From Flavobacterium hungaricum (GTDB lineage: Bacteria; Bacteroidota; Bacteroidia; Flavobacteriales; Flavobacteriaceae), in contig NZ_PRDM01000003.1 of assembly GCF_015182285.1 (NCBI RefSeq), positions 1 through 64,000 of the forward strand: DNA of 64,000 nucleotides, read 5' to 3'. The notes under the pieces were generated by a model. It was not told the DNA's origin, ran no database searches, and worked only from the letters and a program-made list of their open reading frames with translations. The translations under genes and the position numbers were made by a program. Positions 28,325-36,477 of this stretch are shown here, in pieces (the first letter of the stretch is position 1; the number at the start of each line of letters is the position of its first letter).

Positions 28325-30556
28325 ATGAAAACACTTTTATTACAGGCCGCCCTTTTTCTCTGCAGCTATTTGGCAGTAGGGCAGAAAACACTTTTTACTC
28401 CCACGGAGTGGAGTAATCCCAGCAACGAATTTTATAATAACGTCTCAACCTCTAGAATGTACGAGTCTACAAACTTTGTACTTTATTGGGGAGATAAAGT
28501 AGGTACCAATCCAGCTACATATGCTGATGCATCTTTACGGTTTACGCCAAAATCGGTTGCAGATACTTTAGAAACGAGTTTTAAACGTTTTATAACCGAT
28601 TTGAAATTTGTAAGCAACGCGTCTACAAAAAATTTAGGAAAGTATAAAATCATTATTATGATGATGAATACTTGGAATTCTACAGATCCGCGTTTGCAGG
28701 CTTTTGCACAGGCAAGCTCTTTTAGTAATACTATTGGCGCCATGTTTGTACACCCCGAAGCAACGAGAGATGGCGGTGCTTTGTCTCACGAGTTTGCTCA
28801 CACGCTCCAGATGATGATGCGAATTCAGGAAAATCCTGGTAACGGAACTGCTTTTTCGGGTTATGATTGGGCTGGACCGTTCTTTGAGGGACATGCCAAT
28901 TTTATGCGGGCACAAGCGTATTCGAAATGGGCAGAAATTGACGGAACACTGACACGATGGATTCAGACCCGAAATTTTATGTGGTCGTCTAACCGTCATC
29001 ATTATACCAATTTTCATTTGATGTATTATGTGCAGGAAAAAGAAGGTTTTGATTTTACTCGTAGAATGTGGGCAGAATCTAAAAATCAAGAACATCCGCT
29101 GGAAACGATCAAAAGACTGAAAGGATTTACACAAGAACAGTTAAACGATTATTTATGGAGCTATGCACAGCGTCAGCCTGCATTTGATTATCCAATCCAG
29201 TGGACTTCTCAAATCAATACAACCAGCAACTTCGGCAAGAAAATCAGAGAAGTTTATAAGTCAATTCAGACTTATATGCCGCGTTACACAAGCAGGCAGT
29301 TTACCCTGTTGACAAAAGTTGCCGGAACTACCGACCAGTTTTATACCAATGATGATTGGGCACCGCAGGATTATGGAATGAATATTATCCCGTTATACCC
29401 AACTTGTACCGGTACAGAAAAGAAAGTTAACATAAAATTTAAAGGACATACAGAAGTAAATCCAACGCAGGCAGGATGGCGCTACGGCTTTGTGACTACA
29501 AAAGCAGATGGTACGGTTTCGCGTTACAGCCCTATGTATACCACAGACGGAGAAGCCTCTTTTAGTCTGAATACAGCAACAGAAACGGGTATTTATCTTG
29601 TCGTTTTTTCGGCTCCAAAAGTACACGTCAATTACAACATGGACGTAGGTTATCCTAAACAAAGAAGGTATCCGTACGAACTTAAAATCGCCAATGCCAA
29701 TCCCGAAGGTTTTCAGCCGGCTGCTGATTTTAGAAAATTTCTTAAAACCAACGGACGTATTCATGCTAACGGCGGCGGATGGGTATCTAATAATGCCAAT
29801 GTGGCGTCAACGGTATATGTTGGGCCGTATGCAGTAGTAAGAGGCGGGACTATTTCTGGAAATGCCCGTATAGAAGGTTATGCAATGGTTGAAGGCGGTA
29901 ATATTAGCGGTAATGCTATTGTCAGAGATAATGGCTGTGTCTACAATACGACATTGTCCAGCAATGCCATTGTAGAGGGAAATGCCTGGATGGAAGGCGG
30001 TTCTGTAACCAATACGGCTAATATAAAAGGAAATGCGATGCTTTTTGCTGGAAACTTTGGCGGATCTGTTGTTGTAGGCGGTGATGCAGAAATTGGAAGC
30101 TGTTCTACCGCAGGTGTTTATCTGCAATTTCCCTATTGGAGAAATGGAAGAAGTGAATGTGATGGAAAAGGCGCAAACGATGTCTCGAATGTTGATATTA
30201 ATCCGGCGTTTACCAACTTTTCGGCAGCATCGATGGCATTCAGCGTAACACCAACTTGTACAAGTCCAACACTTTCTACAAACAGGAGTATTGAGGAGAC
30301 TGAAGTTAATTTAAGTATTTTTCCAAATCCAACAGGAGGAAATTTAACCATTTCTTTTATGCAGACTGAACAGGAAAAAGTATCGATCTCATTGTTTGAT
30401 ATGAACGGACGAAAATTAGGTGTTATTGCCAATCAGATCTATGAAATAGGAAGAATTGATATTCCGTATAATTGCAGTCATTTGGCGCAAGGAGTTTATT
30501 TACTGCGTATTGAATCAGGAAATAAAACCGTAAACAAATCATTTGTGAAGCAGTAA
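28325..30556 (+). CDS. T9SS-secreted metalloprotease-like protein (DUF6055) with hexapeptide-type repeats
   Basis: A 743-aa exported protein. It has a signal peptide (1-20, ending AVGQ) and a zinc-binding HEFAH at 155-159, with a later GPFFEGHANF segment whose Glu could be the third ligand; this fits the DUF6055 putative peptidase family. The middle part (about 340-470) is beta-rich. Residues about 485-600 hold repeats such as GNARIEGYAMVEGG and GNAIVRDN, which suggest a left-handed or pentapeptide-type beta-helix. The C-terminal 70 residues (FPNPTGGNLTISF, then GVYLLRI) are a type IX secretion sorting domain. The frame is open 8 codons upstream, but the start at 28325 gives the signal peptide. 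It probably acts at the cell surface or outside. Confidence 0.88.
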   Translation: MKTLLLQAALFLCSYLAVGQKTLFTPTEWSNPSNEFYNNVSTSRMYESTNFVLYWGDKVGTNPATYADASLRFTPKSVADTLETSFKRFITDLKFVSNASTKNLGKYKIIIMMMNTWNSTDPRLQAFAQASSFSNTIGAMFVHPEATRDGGALSHEFAHTLQMMMRIQENPGNGTAFSGYDWAGPFFEGHANFMRAQAYSKWAEIDGTLTRWIQTRNFMWSSNRHHYTNFHLMYYVQEKEGFDFTRRMWAESKNQEHPLETIKRLKGFTQEQLNDYLWSYAQRQPAFDYPIQWTSQINTTSNFGKKIREVYKSIQTYMPRYTSRQFTLLTKVAGTTDQFYTNDDWAPQDYGMNIIPLYPTCTGTEKKVNIKFKGHTEVNPTQAGWRYGFVTTKADGTVSRYSPMYTTDGEASFSLNTATETGIYLVVFSAPKVHVNYNMDVGYPKQRRYPYELKIANANPEGFQPAADFRKFLKTNGRIHANGGGWVSNNANVASTVYVGPYAVVRGGTISGNARIEGYAMVEGGNISGNAIVRDNGCVYNTTLSSNAIVEGNAWMEGGSVTNTANIKGNAMLFAGNFGGSVVVGGDAEIGSCSTAGVYLQFPYWRNGRSECDGKGANDVSNVDINPAFTNFSAASMAFSVTPTCTSPTLSTNRSIEETEVNLSIFPNPTGGNLTISFMQTEQEKVSISLFDMNGRKLGVIANQIYEIGRIDIPYNCSHLAQGVYLLRIESGNKTVNKSFVKQ

Positions 30557-30579
30557 GATTTTTTGTTTTTTTAGTTATT

Positions 30580-30617
30580 AAAATCCCTGTCTGATCTGAT
30601 CAGGCAGGGATTTTTTT
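30580..30617 (+). terminator. Terminator after the metalloprotease gene
   Basis: AAATCCCTG and CTGAT pair with ATCAG and CAGGGATTT around a short loop, followed by a T-run at 30611. The stem is about 14 bp with one bulge. Confidence 0.85.
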
Positions 30618-30744
30618 GAAATTTCAACTCTCAATTTTAGTAAATAAAATTATAATTCAAACAATAACTAAATCCACTATTTCTACGATACCTGCCGGCG
30701 AAGTCTGTGGGCTTGTCATTTTTTAATTTTGGTATTATTTTATA

Positions 30745-30781
30745 AATAAAAAGACGTCTCCATAAAATGAAGACGTCTCAT
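30745..30781 (-). terminator. Terminator of the SRPBCC gene
   Basis: Read on the minus strand, two copies of the self-complementary AGACGTCT flank a loop of about 11 nt, and T residues follow. It lies 37 nt after the stop of the gene at 30818. Confidence 0.75.
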
Positions 30782-30817
30782 CCAAAAAAATAATACAAAA
30801 AATGAGAGATTTTAATA

Positions 30818-31498
30818 TTATGCTTGTCCTGTTTCCAGATATACTTTTAAATTCGAAATATCATCTTTAACTAATTTCTCGAAATAAGGGTTTAATAGTT
30901 TTGCTGTGCTTTCGCCGGCAATTCCCAGCGGTGCGTGATACGAAATAGTTACATCTATTTCTGTAGCTTGTCCTTTTGATTTAAAAACTACTTTTCCAGC
31001 ATTTTTAATGGTTGATCCTTCGATAGAATTCCAGCTTAAAAGTGCATTTTTATCATCTTTGATGATTTCGGCTTTCCAAGATATTTTTCCGATTCCAGCC
31101 GGACCTTTTGCTGTCCATTCAGAGATGGTAGAACTTATCGTTTTTACTGACTCTAAGTGATTCATAAACTTAGGCAAGTTTTCTAGATTTCTCCAGAAAT
31201 TGTATACCTCGCTCACCGGTTTGTTAATAACGCTGGTGATTCTAATGTTCACATTTGATGCTTTGTCGTTCATTAAATGATCTGCTGCATCATATACCGG
31301 ACAATAGCCTGAAATTCCTCTTAAAAGCATTGCGCCTCCGGCACCTGCCTGAGTGACACTTTTACTTTCTTTTGATAAAGCATTATAAAGCAGATAAGCA
31401 CCGCTCGTGATCATCAGAACTCTTTCTAATGTGGAAACATTATTTTTTAAGAAAGGTTTTGCTGCCTGATTTTGTTTTGTAAATATCGTAGTGTCCAT
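30818..31498 (-). CDS. DUF2892-SRPBCC fusion protein
   Basis: A 226-aa protein with two parts. Residues about 18-75 (NVSTLERVLMITSGAYLLYNAL, then GAMLLRGISGYCPVYDA) form the DUF2892/YgaP-like hydrophobic hairpin. Residues about 83-220 form an SRPBCC (START-like) domain (VNIRITSVINKPVSEVYNFWRNLENLP). Proteins of this build are common in stress-related loci of Bacteroidota and bind hydrophobic ligands or lipids. The hydrophobic part probably anchors it at the membrane. It is monocistronic, with its own terminator. Confidence 0.85.
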   Translation of the reverse strand: MDTTIFTKQNQAAKPFLKNNVSTLERVLMITSGAYLLYNALSKESKSVTQAGAGGAMLLRGISGYCPVYDAADHLMNDKASNVNIRITSVINKPVSEVYNFWRNLENLPKFMNHLESVKTISSTISEWTAKGPAGIGKISWKAEIIKDDKNALLSWNSIEGSTIKNAGKVVFKSKGQATEIDVTISYHAPLGIAGESTAKLLNPYFEKLVKDDISNLKVYLETGQA

Positions 31499-31708
31499 AG
31501 CTGTTGATTTAAATAGTGTAATTTTTTAGATTTTGATAGGAATCCGTTTTTGATTCTAATTCATAACAAATTTCGGACACTTCAATAATTATTTTTTTAC
31601 AGGATTAAATCTTTGATTTATAGATTTTACATGAGTTGTAAAAGAGATATTCCCTTATTTCTGTAAATACTTTAGTAAATTATGTAAGTATGCTGTAAAT
31701 CAGAATTT

Positions 31709-31716
31709 TAATTTTG
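31709..31716 (+). promoter_or_regulatory. Candidate -7 box of the small lipoprotein gene
   Basis: TAATTTTG matches TAnnTTTG exactly and ends 28 nt before the start at 31745. No clear -33 box was found. Confidence 0.45.
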
Positions 31717-31744
31717 GAATACTATTAACCGAAATACTTTAATT

Positions 31745-32038
31745 ATGAAAAATATTTTGAAAACAAAAATTGCGATACTGGTTGTAATAACAGCCTTTGT
31801 ATTTTCATGTAAAAAGAATGAAAATAACACTGTAGATCCAGCTGTGAATCAAACAGATTCAATGGATATGTCTGTGGATACAGTAGGGCCGGCATTAGAT
31901 TCGGCTGCGACTTTAAACTCCGATGAAAATGGTAAAAACGGTACTACGGGTGCAACAGGCGAAGGATCAACTGGTTCTGGAACCGATGGATCTACTCAAA
32001 AAGGAAATCAAAGTGTGAGGACAGATTCTATCAAATAA
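31745..32038 (+). CDS. Small lipoprotein of low complexity
   Basis: A 97-aa protein with a lipoprotein signal (hydrophobic 8-20, then FSCKK with the lipidated Cys at 22). The mature part is rich in Asp, Ser, Thr and Gly (NGKNGTTGATGEGSTGSGTD) and probably disordered. No domain is recognised. It stands alone with a promoter-like box before it and a terminator after it. The outer-membrane or periplasmic location is inferred from the signal. Confidence 0.75.
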   Translation: MKNILKTKIAILVVITAFVFSCKKNENNTVDPAVNQTDSMDMSVDTVGPALDSAATLNSDENGKNGTTGATGEGSTGSGTDGSTQKGNQSVRTDSIK

Positions 32039-32062
32039 TAATCTAACTGCATTCAAAAAAAG

Positions 32063-32091
32063 CTCTTGACCTTATGTTAAGAGTTTTTTTT
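32063..32091 (+). terminator. Terminator after the small lipoprotein gene
   Basis: CTCTTGAC (32063-32070), the loop CTTAT, then GTTAAGAG and eight T residues. The stem is 8 bp with one G-U pair. Confidence 0.82.
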
Positions 32092-32133
32092 CTAAAATAA
32101 TTACAAGAGACAAAAGGTATTGCATTAGGTAAA

Positions 32134-32772
32134 TTATTTTTCGTATTTATTCGGTTTGCTGACATATTTATTGTCTTTAATAAAATAGCGCCAAGGCAAA
32201 AGCGCATGATCTCCCGCGTAATCTACACCAACGCGCGGCACACTGGCTATTTGTTCATCGGTATAACGAAATCCATGATCTTCAACCCAGATCTCGTCTC
32301 CGTCCAATTCTTTTTTATTAAAACTGCTGTCGATTCCCAAAGCTTTTGCTGCTGAGCCTGGTCCAGATGAAATTCGGGAATTTACAGCACTCAGGCTGCG
32401 TCTGTTTTCAATATCTTCTAACCCGTCAAAGGGTTCAACAGCACGAATTAAAACAGCATGCGGCACCCCTTCAGATGCAGTGACAATATTGAATAAATAA
32501 TGAATTCCGTAACACAAATACACGTACGAAATACCGCCGTCGCTGTAAAGCGTTTCGGTTCTGTTGGTTCTTCTCCCGCCATAAGCGTGTGATGCTTTGT
32601 CAACTTCACCCATATAAGCCTCAGTTTCGACAATTATGCCCGCAGTTTGTTTTCCGTTAATCCGAGTATAAAGCACTTTGCCAAGAAGATCTTTGGCTAC
32701 GAATAGTACATCGGGATTTTGATAATAGGAGAATGGTAAAGTTACAGGTGTAAAATTATTGGGATTTTTCAT
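32134..32772 (-). CDS. DNA-3-methyladenine glycosylase (AAG/MPG type)
   Basis: A 212-aa base-excision repair enzyme of the alkyladenine glycosylase fold. Signature segments are VAKDLLGKVLYTRI, the catalytic IIVETEAYMGEVDKASHAYGG (the second Glu activates water; the Tyr and His contact the flipped base), NRTETLYSDGGISYVYLCYG and HAVLIRAVEP. It removes alkylated purines from DNA in the cytoplasm. Length matches the family. It is monocistronic; its start overlaps no neighbour. Confidence 0.93.
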   Translation of the reverse strand: MKNPNNFTPVTLPFSYYQNPDVLFVAKDLLGKVLYTRINGKQTAGIIVETEAYMGEVDKASHAYGGRRTNRTETLYSDGGISYVYLCYGIHYLFNIVTASEGVPHAVLIRAVEPFDGLEDIENRRSLSAVNSRISSGPGSAAKALGIDSSFNKKELDGDEIWVEDHGFRYTDEQIASVPRVGVDYAGDHALLPWRYFIKDNKYVSKPNKYEK

Positions 32773-33053
32773 TTTAGTAATTTAAAGATAAAAACGGACT
32801 AATACAAAAAGCTGTGAAAATATTTTTTCTAGCTATTAAATCTTAAAAGACCCAAATATTTTTTCTAAAACATTTTAATAATTGTCGCGACATTGTTAGC
32901 AATTTTTCAAGATTAAAAAATAAAAATAAACACTCTAATAAAATGGATATTTTGTAAGTAAAAAAGACAATCTTAAAATCCTGCTGATTATATCTTAGTT
33001 AACTTGTAATGCTTTGTAAAACAAGTATTTGTTGTTTAACTAAAATTATAATT

Positions 33054-33491
33054 ATGAAATTACCTAAAGAAATTATAAACGGCTTTTTGATCTTTGCAGG
33101 AATTGCAGTGTTCTTTATCCTAATGGAAGTTTTAAACCTTTCCAATCTATTTTATTTAAGGCTTTTAAACGTCCTTTTCATTTTTTATGGAGTCAACAGA
33201 ACGCTTCAGATGAATCTGGCTGAAGGAAAAAATGAATTTGTGCCCAACTTTATATCTGCTATGATTACTTCTTTTACGGCTGTGGTAGTAAGTATTGTGG
33301 CACTGCTTATTTACAGTTATGCAAAAGGAGGCAACCAATATGTAAAATCTTTATCAGAAGCTTTTATGTTTGGAGGTGAACCTTCAGTTACGTCTTATTG
33401 TCTTTCTTTATTTTTTGAAGGAACGGCTTCCTGTATTATCGTTTCCTTTTTGTTAATGCTGTATTGGAATAACAAATACGCAGCAGATTAA
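33054..33491 (+). CDS. Four-helix membrane protein of unknown function
   Basis: A 145-aa membrane protein with about four transmembrane segments (residues about 7-25, 30-46, 70-92 and 118-140) and few charged residues. The frame is open to 33009, but the start at MKLPKEIINGFLIFAG, after the leader TTATAATT, is more natural for the genus. I know similar proteins only as DUF4199-like or hypothetical in flavobacteria. No motif indicates function. A terminator follows. Confidence 0.7.
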   Translation: MKLPKEIINGFLIFAGIAVFFILMEVLNLSNLFYLRLLNVLFIFYGVNRTLQMNLAEGKNEFVPNFISAMITSFTAVVVSIVALLIYSYAKGGNQYVKSLSEAFMFGGEPSVTSYCLSLFFEGTASCIIVSFLLMLYWNNKYAAD

Positions 33492-33526
33492 TTCTTCATA
33501 AAACTCCATTAAAGAAGATATCAAAA

Positions 33527-33569
33527 TAAATCCTTAAAAGGAACAGGCTCTTTTTAAGGATTTATTTTT
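33527..33569 (+). terminator. Terminator after the four-helix membrane protein
   Basis: AAATCCTTAAAAG pairs with CTTTTTAAGGATTT around a short loop (GAACAGG), followed by ATTTTTG. The stem is about 12 bp. Confidence 0.75.
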
Positions 33570-33754
33570 GAATTTAATTAAGAGAAAAAATGTATTTGAA
33601 AAGGATCGTTTAATAACTACAATCCTCATTTTTATTGCCATGATCTGGTTTTGAATTCATTTGAGACAAGTCCCAGCCCGGGCTTCTTTACAGCGGAATA
33701 GCTGCTCGTATTCTGATTGCAGCAGGAGGAATAAGTGTTGTTAGGAAATTATGA
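33568..33754 (+). pseudogene. Possible decayed small membrane-protein gene
   Basis: Two short frames in different registers look like pieces of one small membrane protein. The first, at 33568-33654, ends in ITTILIFIAMIWF. The second, at 33665-33754, reads PGLLYSGIAARILIAAGG and ends VVRKL before a stop. Neither has a good start and a stop plus frame change separates them. It may be chance; support is weak. The region lies directly before the first stressosome operon. Confidence 0.3.
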
Positions 33755-33785
33755 ATGTTTTTAATAAATCGCCTTTTTTATTTGT

Positions 33786-33793
33786 TATATTTG
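33786..33793 (+). promoter_or_regulatory. -7 box of the first stressosome operon
   Basis: TATATTTG is an exact TAnnTTTG match, 26 nt before the rsbR start at 33820. The second operon has TACATTTA at the same distance (54671-54678), and the leaders share CCAAATAYCACKACAAATG. The paired conservation supports both the promoter and the start codon choice. Confidence 0.65.
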
Positions 33794-33819
33794 TTAGAGA
33801 AACCCAAATACCACGACAA

Positions 33820-34653
33820 ATGCAAAATGACATTTTAGCAGGATTAAAAAATTACGAAAATAAATTAAATACTATCTGGACAAAAAATCTTCTGGATAAA
33901 GGATCGACTGACGGAGCAACAGAAGAAGAAGAATCCAAAGAATTTACGTCACTTTTCTTAGACGCTTTAAAAAACGGCGCTACTAGTGAAAACTTAAACT
34001 CAAGTAAGTTTGAAAAGTTGTATGATTTATTAGCCGGCATCTCAATCTCGAGAGCAAAACGCGGCTTTTCTCCTCGCGAAACTGCACAATATATCATTTT
34101 ATTTAAAGAAGCGGCCTCATCTATTTTATCAGAAATAGAAAGCGATCCGGCAAAACTATATACTGCAAACCTGGAACTAAATGGAATTGTAGATAATTTG
34201 ACTATTATGACTTTTGAGTCTTTCATGAAAGGACGCGAAGATGTAATTGCAAGACAAACAGATGAGATCAGCGAAATTTCGACTCCTGTTATTCGTGTTT
34301 GGGATGGAGTTGTAGCATTACCAATTATTGGTACTTTGGACAGTTCGCGTACACAGATTGTAATGGAAAATTTATTACAGCAGATTGTAGACACTGAAAG
34401 TTCTATCGCTATTTTAGATATTTCGGGAGTACCTGCGGTAGATTCTCTTGTAGCACAGCATTTAATAAAAACGGTTAGTGCAACACGTTTGATGGGGGCA
34501 GAATGTATCATCAGCGGGATTCGTCCAGAAATTGCTCAGACTGTAGTGCATTTAGGTATAGATCTTACAGGAATAATAACTAAAGCTACACTTGCCAGCG
34601 CTCTTCAGACGGCTTTTGAGATGCTGCAATTAACTGTTGTAAAAAGAAAATAA
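33820..34653 (+). CDS. rsbR: Stressosome sensor protein RsbR (copy 1)
   Basis: A 277-aa cytosolic protein. Residues 1-140 form an RsbRD-type all-helical N-terminal domain, and 150-277 form a STAS domain. The two phospho-sites of Bacillus subtilis RsbR (T171, T205) align with S209 (VPAVDSLVAQ) and T241 (EIAQTVVHLG). In known stressosomes RsbR and RsbS build the icosahedral core and RsbT docks on it. The frame is open to 33751, but a conserved promoter lies inside that stretch and the paralogue starts at the same MQN, so 33820 is chosen. It is the first gene of a five-gene operon; rsbS follows after 21 nt. The N-terminal part differs clearly from copy 2 while the STAS part is almost the same. 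Confidence 0.92.
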   Translation: MQNDILAGLKNYENKLNTIWTKNLLDKGSTDGATEEEESKEFTSLFLDALKNGATSENLNSSKFEKLYDLLAGISISRAKRGFSPRETAQYIILFKEAASSILSEIESDPAKLYTANLELNGIVDNLTIMTFESFMKGREDVIARQTDEISEISTPVIRVWDGVVALPIIGTLDSSRTQIVMENLLQQIVDTESSIAILDISGVPAVDSLVAQHLIKTVSATRLMGAECIISGIRPEIAQTVVHLGIDLTGIITKATLASALQTAFEMLQLTVVKRK

Positions 34654-34674
34654 TCGACTTGATTTTTGAATGAT

Positions 34675-35076
34675 ATGGAAAGAATTCCTATACTAAAGAT
34701 GGGTGATTTTCTATTGGTAACAATACAAGTAGATTTGTACGACCAATTGGCAGAAAATCTTGAATCTGACTTAATTAATACAATCAATAAACATAGATCT
34801 AAAGGTGTTCTTATTGATATATCAGCTGTTTCCATAATTGACTCGTTTATGGGACGTATCTTGGGTAATATTGCAGTAATGGCCAAAATATTGGACGCGC
34901 AGACAGTGGTTGTAGGGATGCAGCCTGCTGTTGCAATTACGCTTGTGGAACTTGGATTGTCTTTAAATGGTGTTATCAGTGCCTTAAATGTTGAAAAAGG
35001 TATGGATCTGCTTCGCGCGAAAATGTATAACGGCGGTAACGAAGACCAGATCGATGATGATAACGACGGCCAATAG
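34675..35076 (+). CDS. rsbS: Stressosome scaffold protein RsbS (copy 1)
   Basis: A 133-aa single STAS domain (MERIPILKMGDFLLVTIQVD). The site phosphorylated by RsbT, S59 in B. subtilis, aligns with S57 in SIIDSFMGR. Residues 120-133 are an acidic tail (DQIDDDNDGQ). An in-frame ATG three codons upstream (34666) is possible, but the paralogue supports 34675. Its last 20 nt overlap the start of rsbT. Up to the MYNG motif I count three differences from copy 2. Confidence 0.93.
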   Translation: MERIPILKMGDFLLVTIQVDLYDQLAENLESDLINTINKHRSKGVLIDISAVSIIDSFMGRILGNIAVMAKILDAQTVVVGMQPAVAITLVELGLSLNGVISALNVEKGMDLLRAKMYNGGNEDQIDDDNDGQ

Positions 35077-35470
35077 AGAAGAAGTTGCAATAATACGAGA
35101 ACAAGATGTGGTGCCTTTGCGTAACCGCGTGAAAGACTATGGTGTTAAGGCTGGTATGAGTATTTTGAACCAAACCAAACTGATTACCGCCACTAGTGAA
35201 CTCGTTCGTAACCTTCTAAAATATGGAGGCGGTGGAAAGGTTATTGTAGAAGAAGTAAGCAACGGACGCGAAAAAGGTGTTCGGGTTACTTTTACCGATA
35301 ATGGCCCCGGAATAGCAGATATTGATCTTGCTATGAAAGACGGATACAGCACAGGAAAGAGTCTGGGACTGGGTTTGCCCGGAACTAAAAGACTCGTAAA
35401 TGAATTTGATATAAAAACAGAAATGGGAGTTGGAACTACTGTTACTATAATAAAATGGAAAAATGGATAA
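35057..35470 (+). CDS. rsbT: Serine/threonine kinase RsbT (copy 1)
   Basis: A 137-aa GHKL kinase: N box TATSELVRNLLKYGGGG, G1 box FTDNGPGIADI, and G2 box GKSLGLGLPGTKRLVNEF are complete. It should phosphorylate RsbR and RsbS and, when released, switch on an effector. An ATG lies at 35054 and another at 35057; the paralogue favours 35057. It starts inside rsbS and its stop overlaps the phosphatase gene by 8 nt. No AAGGAGG-type site precedes it, unlike copy 2. Confidence 0.92.
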   Translation: MITTANREEVAIIREQDVVPLRNRVKDYGVKAGMSILNQTKLITATSELVRNLLKYGGGGKVIVEEVSNGREKGVRVTFTDNGPGIADIDLAMKDGYSTGKSLGLGLPGTKRLVNEFDIKTEMGVGTTVTIIKWKNG

Positions 35471-36473
35471 TACTTTTTCCAGTTACAAAATTGAAGACCG
35501 AAGTCTTATACCTTTTATAAAAAGAGAAATACACAATCTGGCTTTGAAGTCGGGATTTACTGCGCATCGTGCAGCAGAGACCGATATTATTGTCGCCGAA
35601 TTAACTTCTAATCTTATAAAGTATGCAAATGGCGGTGAATTCTTATACCGGAGCCGGGAGCTACATGGTCATCAAGAAATCGAAATCTATTGCCTTGATA
35701 ATGGCAAAGGAATCGATAATGTGACTAAAATAATGCACGACGGTTACTCCACTTCTAATACACTTGGACACGGTTTAGGAGCCATAAAAAGATTGAGCAA
35801 CGATTTTCAGATTTACTCCTTAAGAGATTGGGGAACGGTTCAATATGTGAAGATTTGTGCGGCGCCGGATTTTATTGCCCCCGTAACAGACGATTCTATT
35901 TTTTCTGTAGTAAGCGTTAATTATCCAGGCGAAAAAGTCTGTGGTGATGGTTATTATATTAAACATACGTCAAAAGGATTTCAAATTTTTGTGGGGGACG
36001 GATTAGGTCACGGCGAACATGCACATGAAGCAGTTCAACTCGCAATACAAGCTTTTAAAAGAGCGACAGCCGAAGACGCTGCCCTGATACTCAAAGATAT
36101 TCATGAAGCTGTAAAAAGAAGCAGGGGATTGGTAGCCTCCATTGCAGTTGTTGATTATAAGTCGCAGACTTGGAACATCTGCGGAATAGGGAATATCAAC
36201 ACTCGTATCTATAGAGGTCTGGAAAACAAAACGTATACTCCTTATAACGGAATTATAGGCTTGAATATCCCAAGGACTATGAAAAGTACCGTGGTTCCTT
36301 TTTTAAAGCATCAAATAATTGTAATGCACAGTGATGGATTACGAACAAGATGGAATTTAAACGATATGATGGGAATTATAAAACAGAATTCTGGTGTTAT
36401 TGCTGCATCTTTGTTTAAAGAAAATATCAGAGGAACCGATGATGCCACGATATTAGTGGGGAAAATAATTTAG
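35463..36473 (+). CDS. Fusion of a GHKL ATPase domain and a PP2C phosphatase (RsbX-like), copy 1
   Basis: A 336-aa protein. Residues 1-135 form a GHKL ATP-binding domain like RsbT/RsbW (AAETDIIVAELTSNLIKYAN, CLDNGKGIDN, GHGLGAIKRLSNDF). Residues about 150-336 form a PP2C/SpoIIE phosphatase of RsbX type (GEKVCGDGYY, VGDGLGHG, HSDGLRTRW, GTDDATILVG with the metal-binding Asp residues). In Bacillus RsbX resets the stressosome by dephosphorylating RsbR and RsbS. Here kinase-like and phosphatase halves are joined, so one protein may both read and reset the complex. It overlaps rsbT by 8 nt. Confidence 0.9.
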   Translation: MDNTFSSYKIEDRSLIPFIKREIHNLALKSGFTAHRAAETDIIVAELTSNLIKYANGGEFLYRSRELHGHQEIEIYCLDNGKGIDNVTKIMHDGYSTSNTLGHGLGAIKRLSNDFQIYSLRDWGTVQYVKICAAPDFIAPVTDDSIFSVVSVNYPGEKVCGDGYYIKHTSKGFQIFVGDGLGHGEHAHEAVQLAIQAFKRATAEDAALILKDIHEAVKRSRGLVASIAVVDYKSQTWNICGIGNINTRIYRGLENKTYTPYNGIIGLNIPRTMKSTVVPFLKHQIIVMHSDGLRTRWNLNDMMGIIKQNSGVIAASLFKENIRGTDDATILVGKII

Positions 36474-36477
36474 GATT

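Noticed and set aside
33852..34511. Open frame of 219 aa opposite rsbR copy 1 (and its equivalent at 54898-55398)
   Set aside because: Antisense shadow of the conserved STAS coding region; both copies show it only because the sense protein is conserved.
33751..36473. Sigma-B or RsbV/RsbW partner near the stressosome genes
   Set aside because: No sigma factor or separate anti-sigma gene is present; the RsbW-like domain is fused to the phosphatase.
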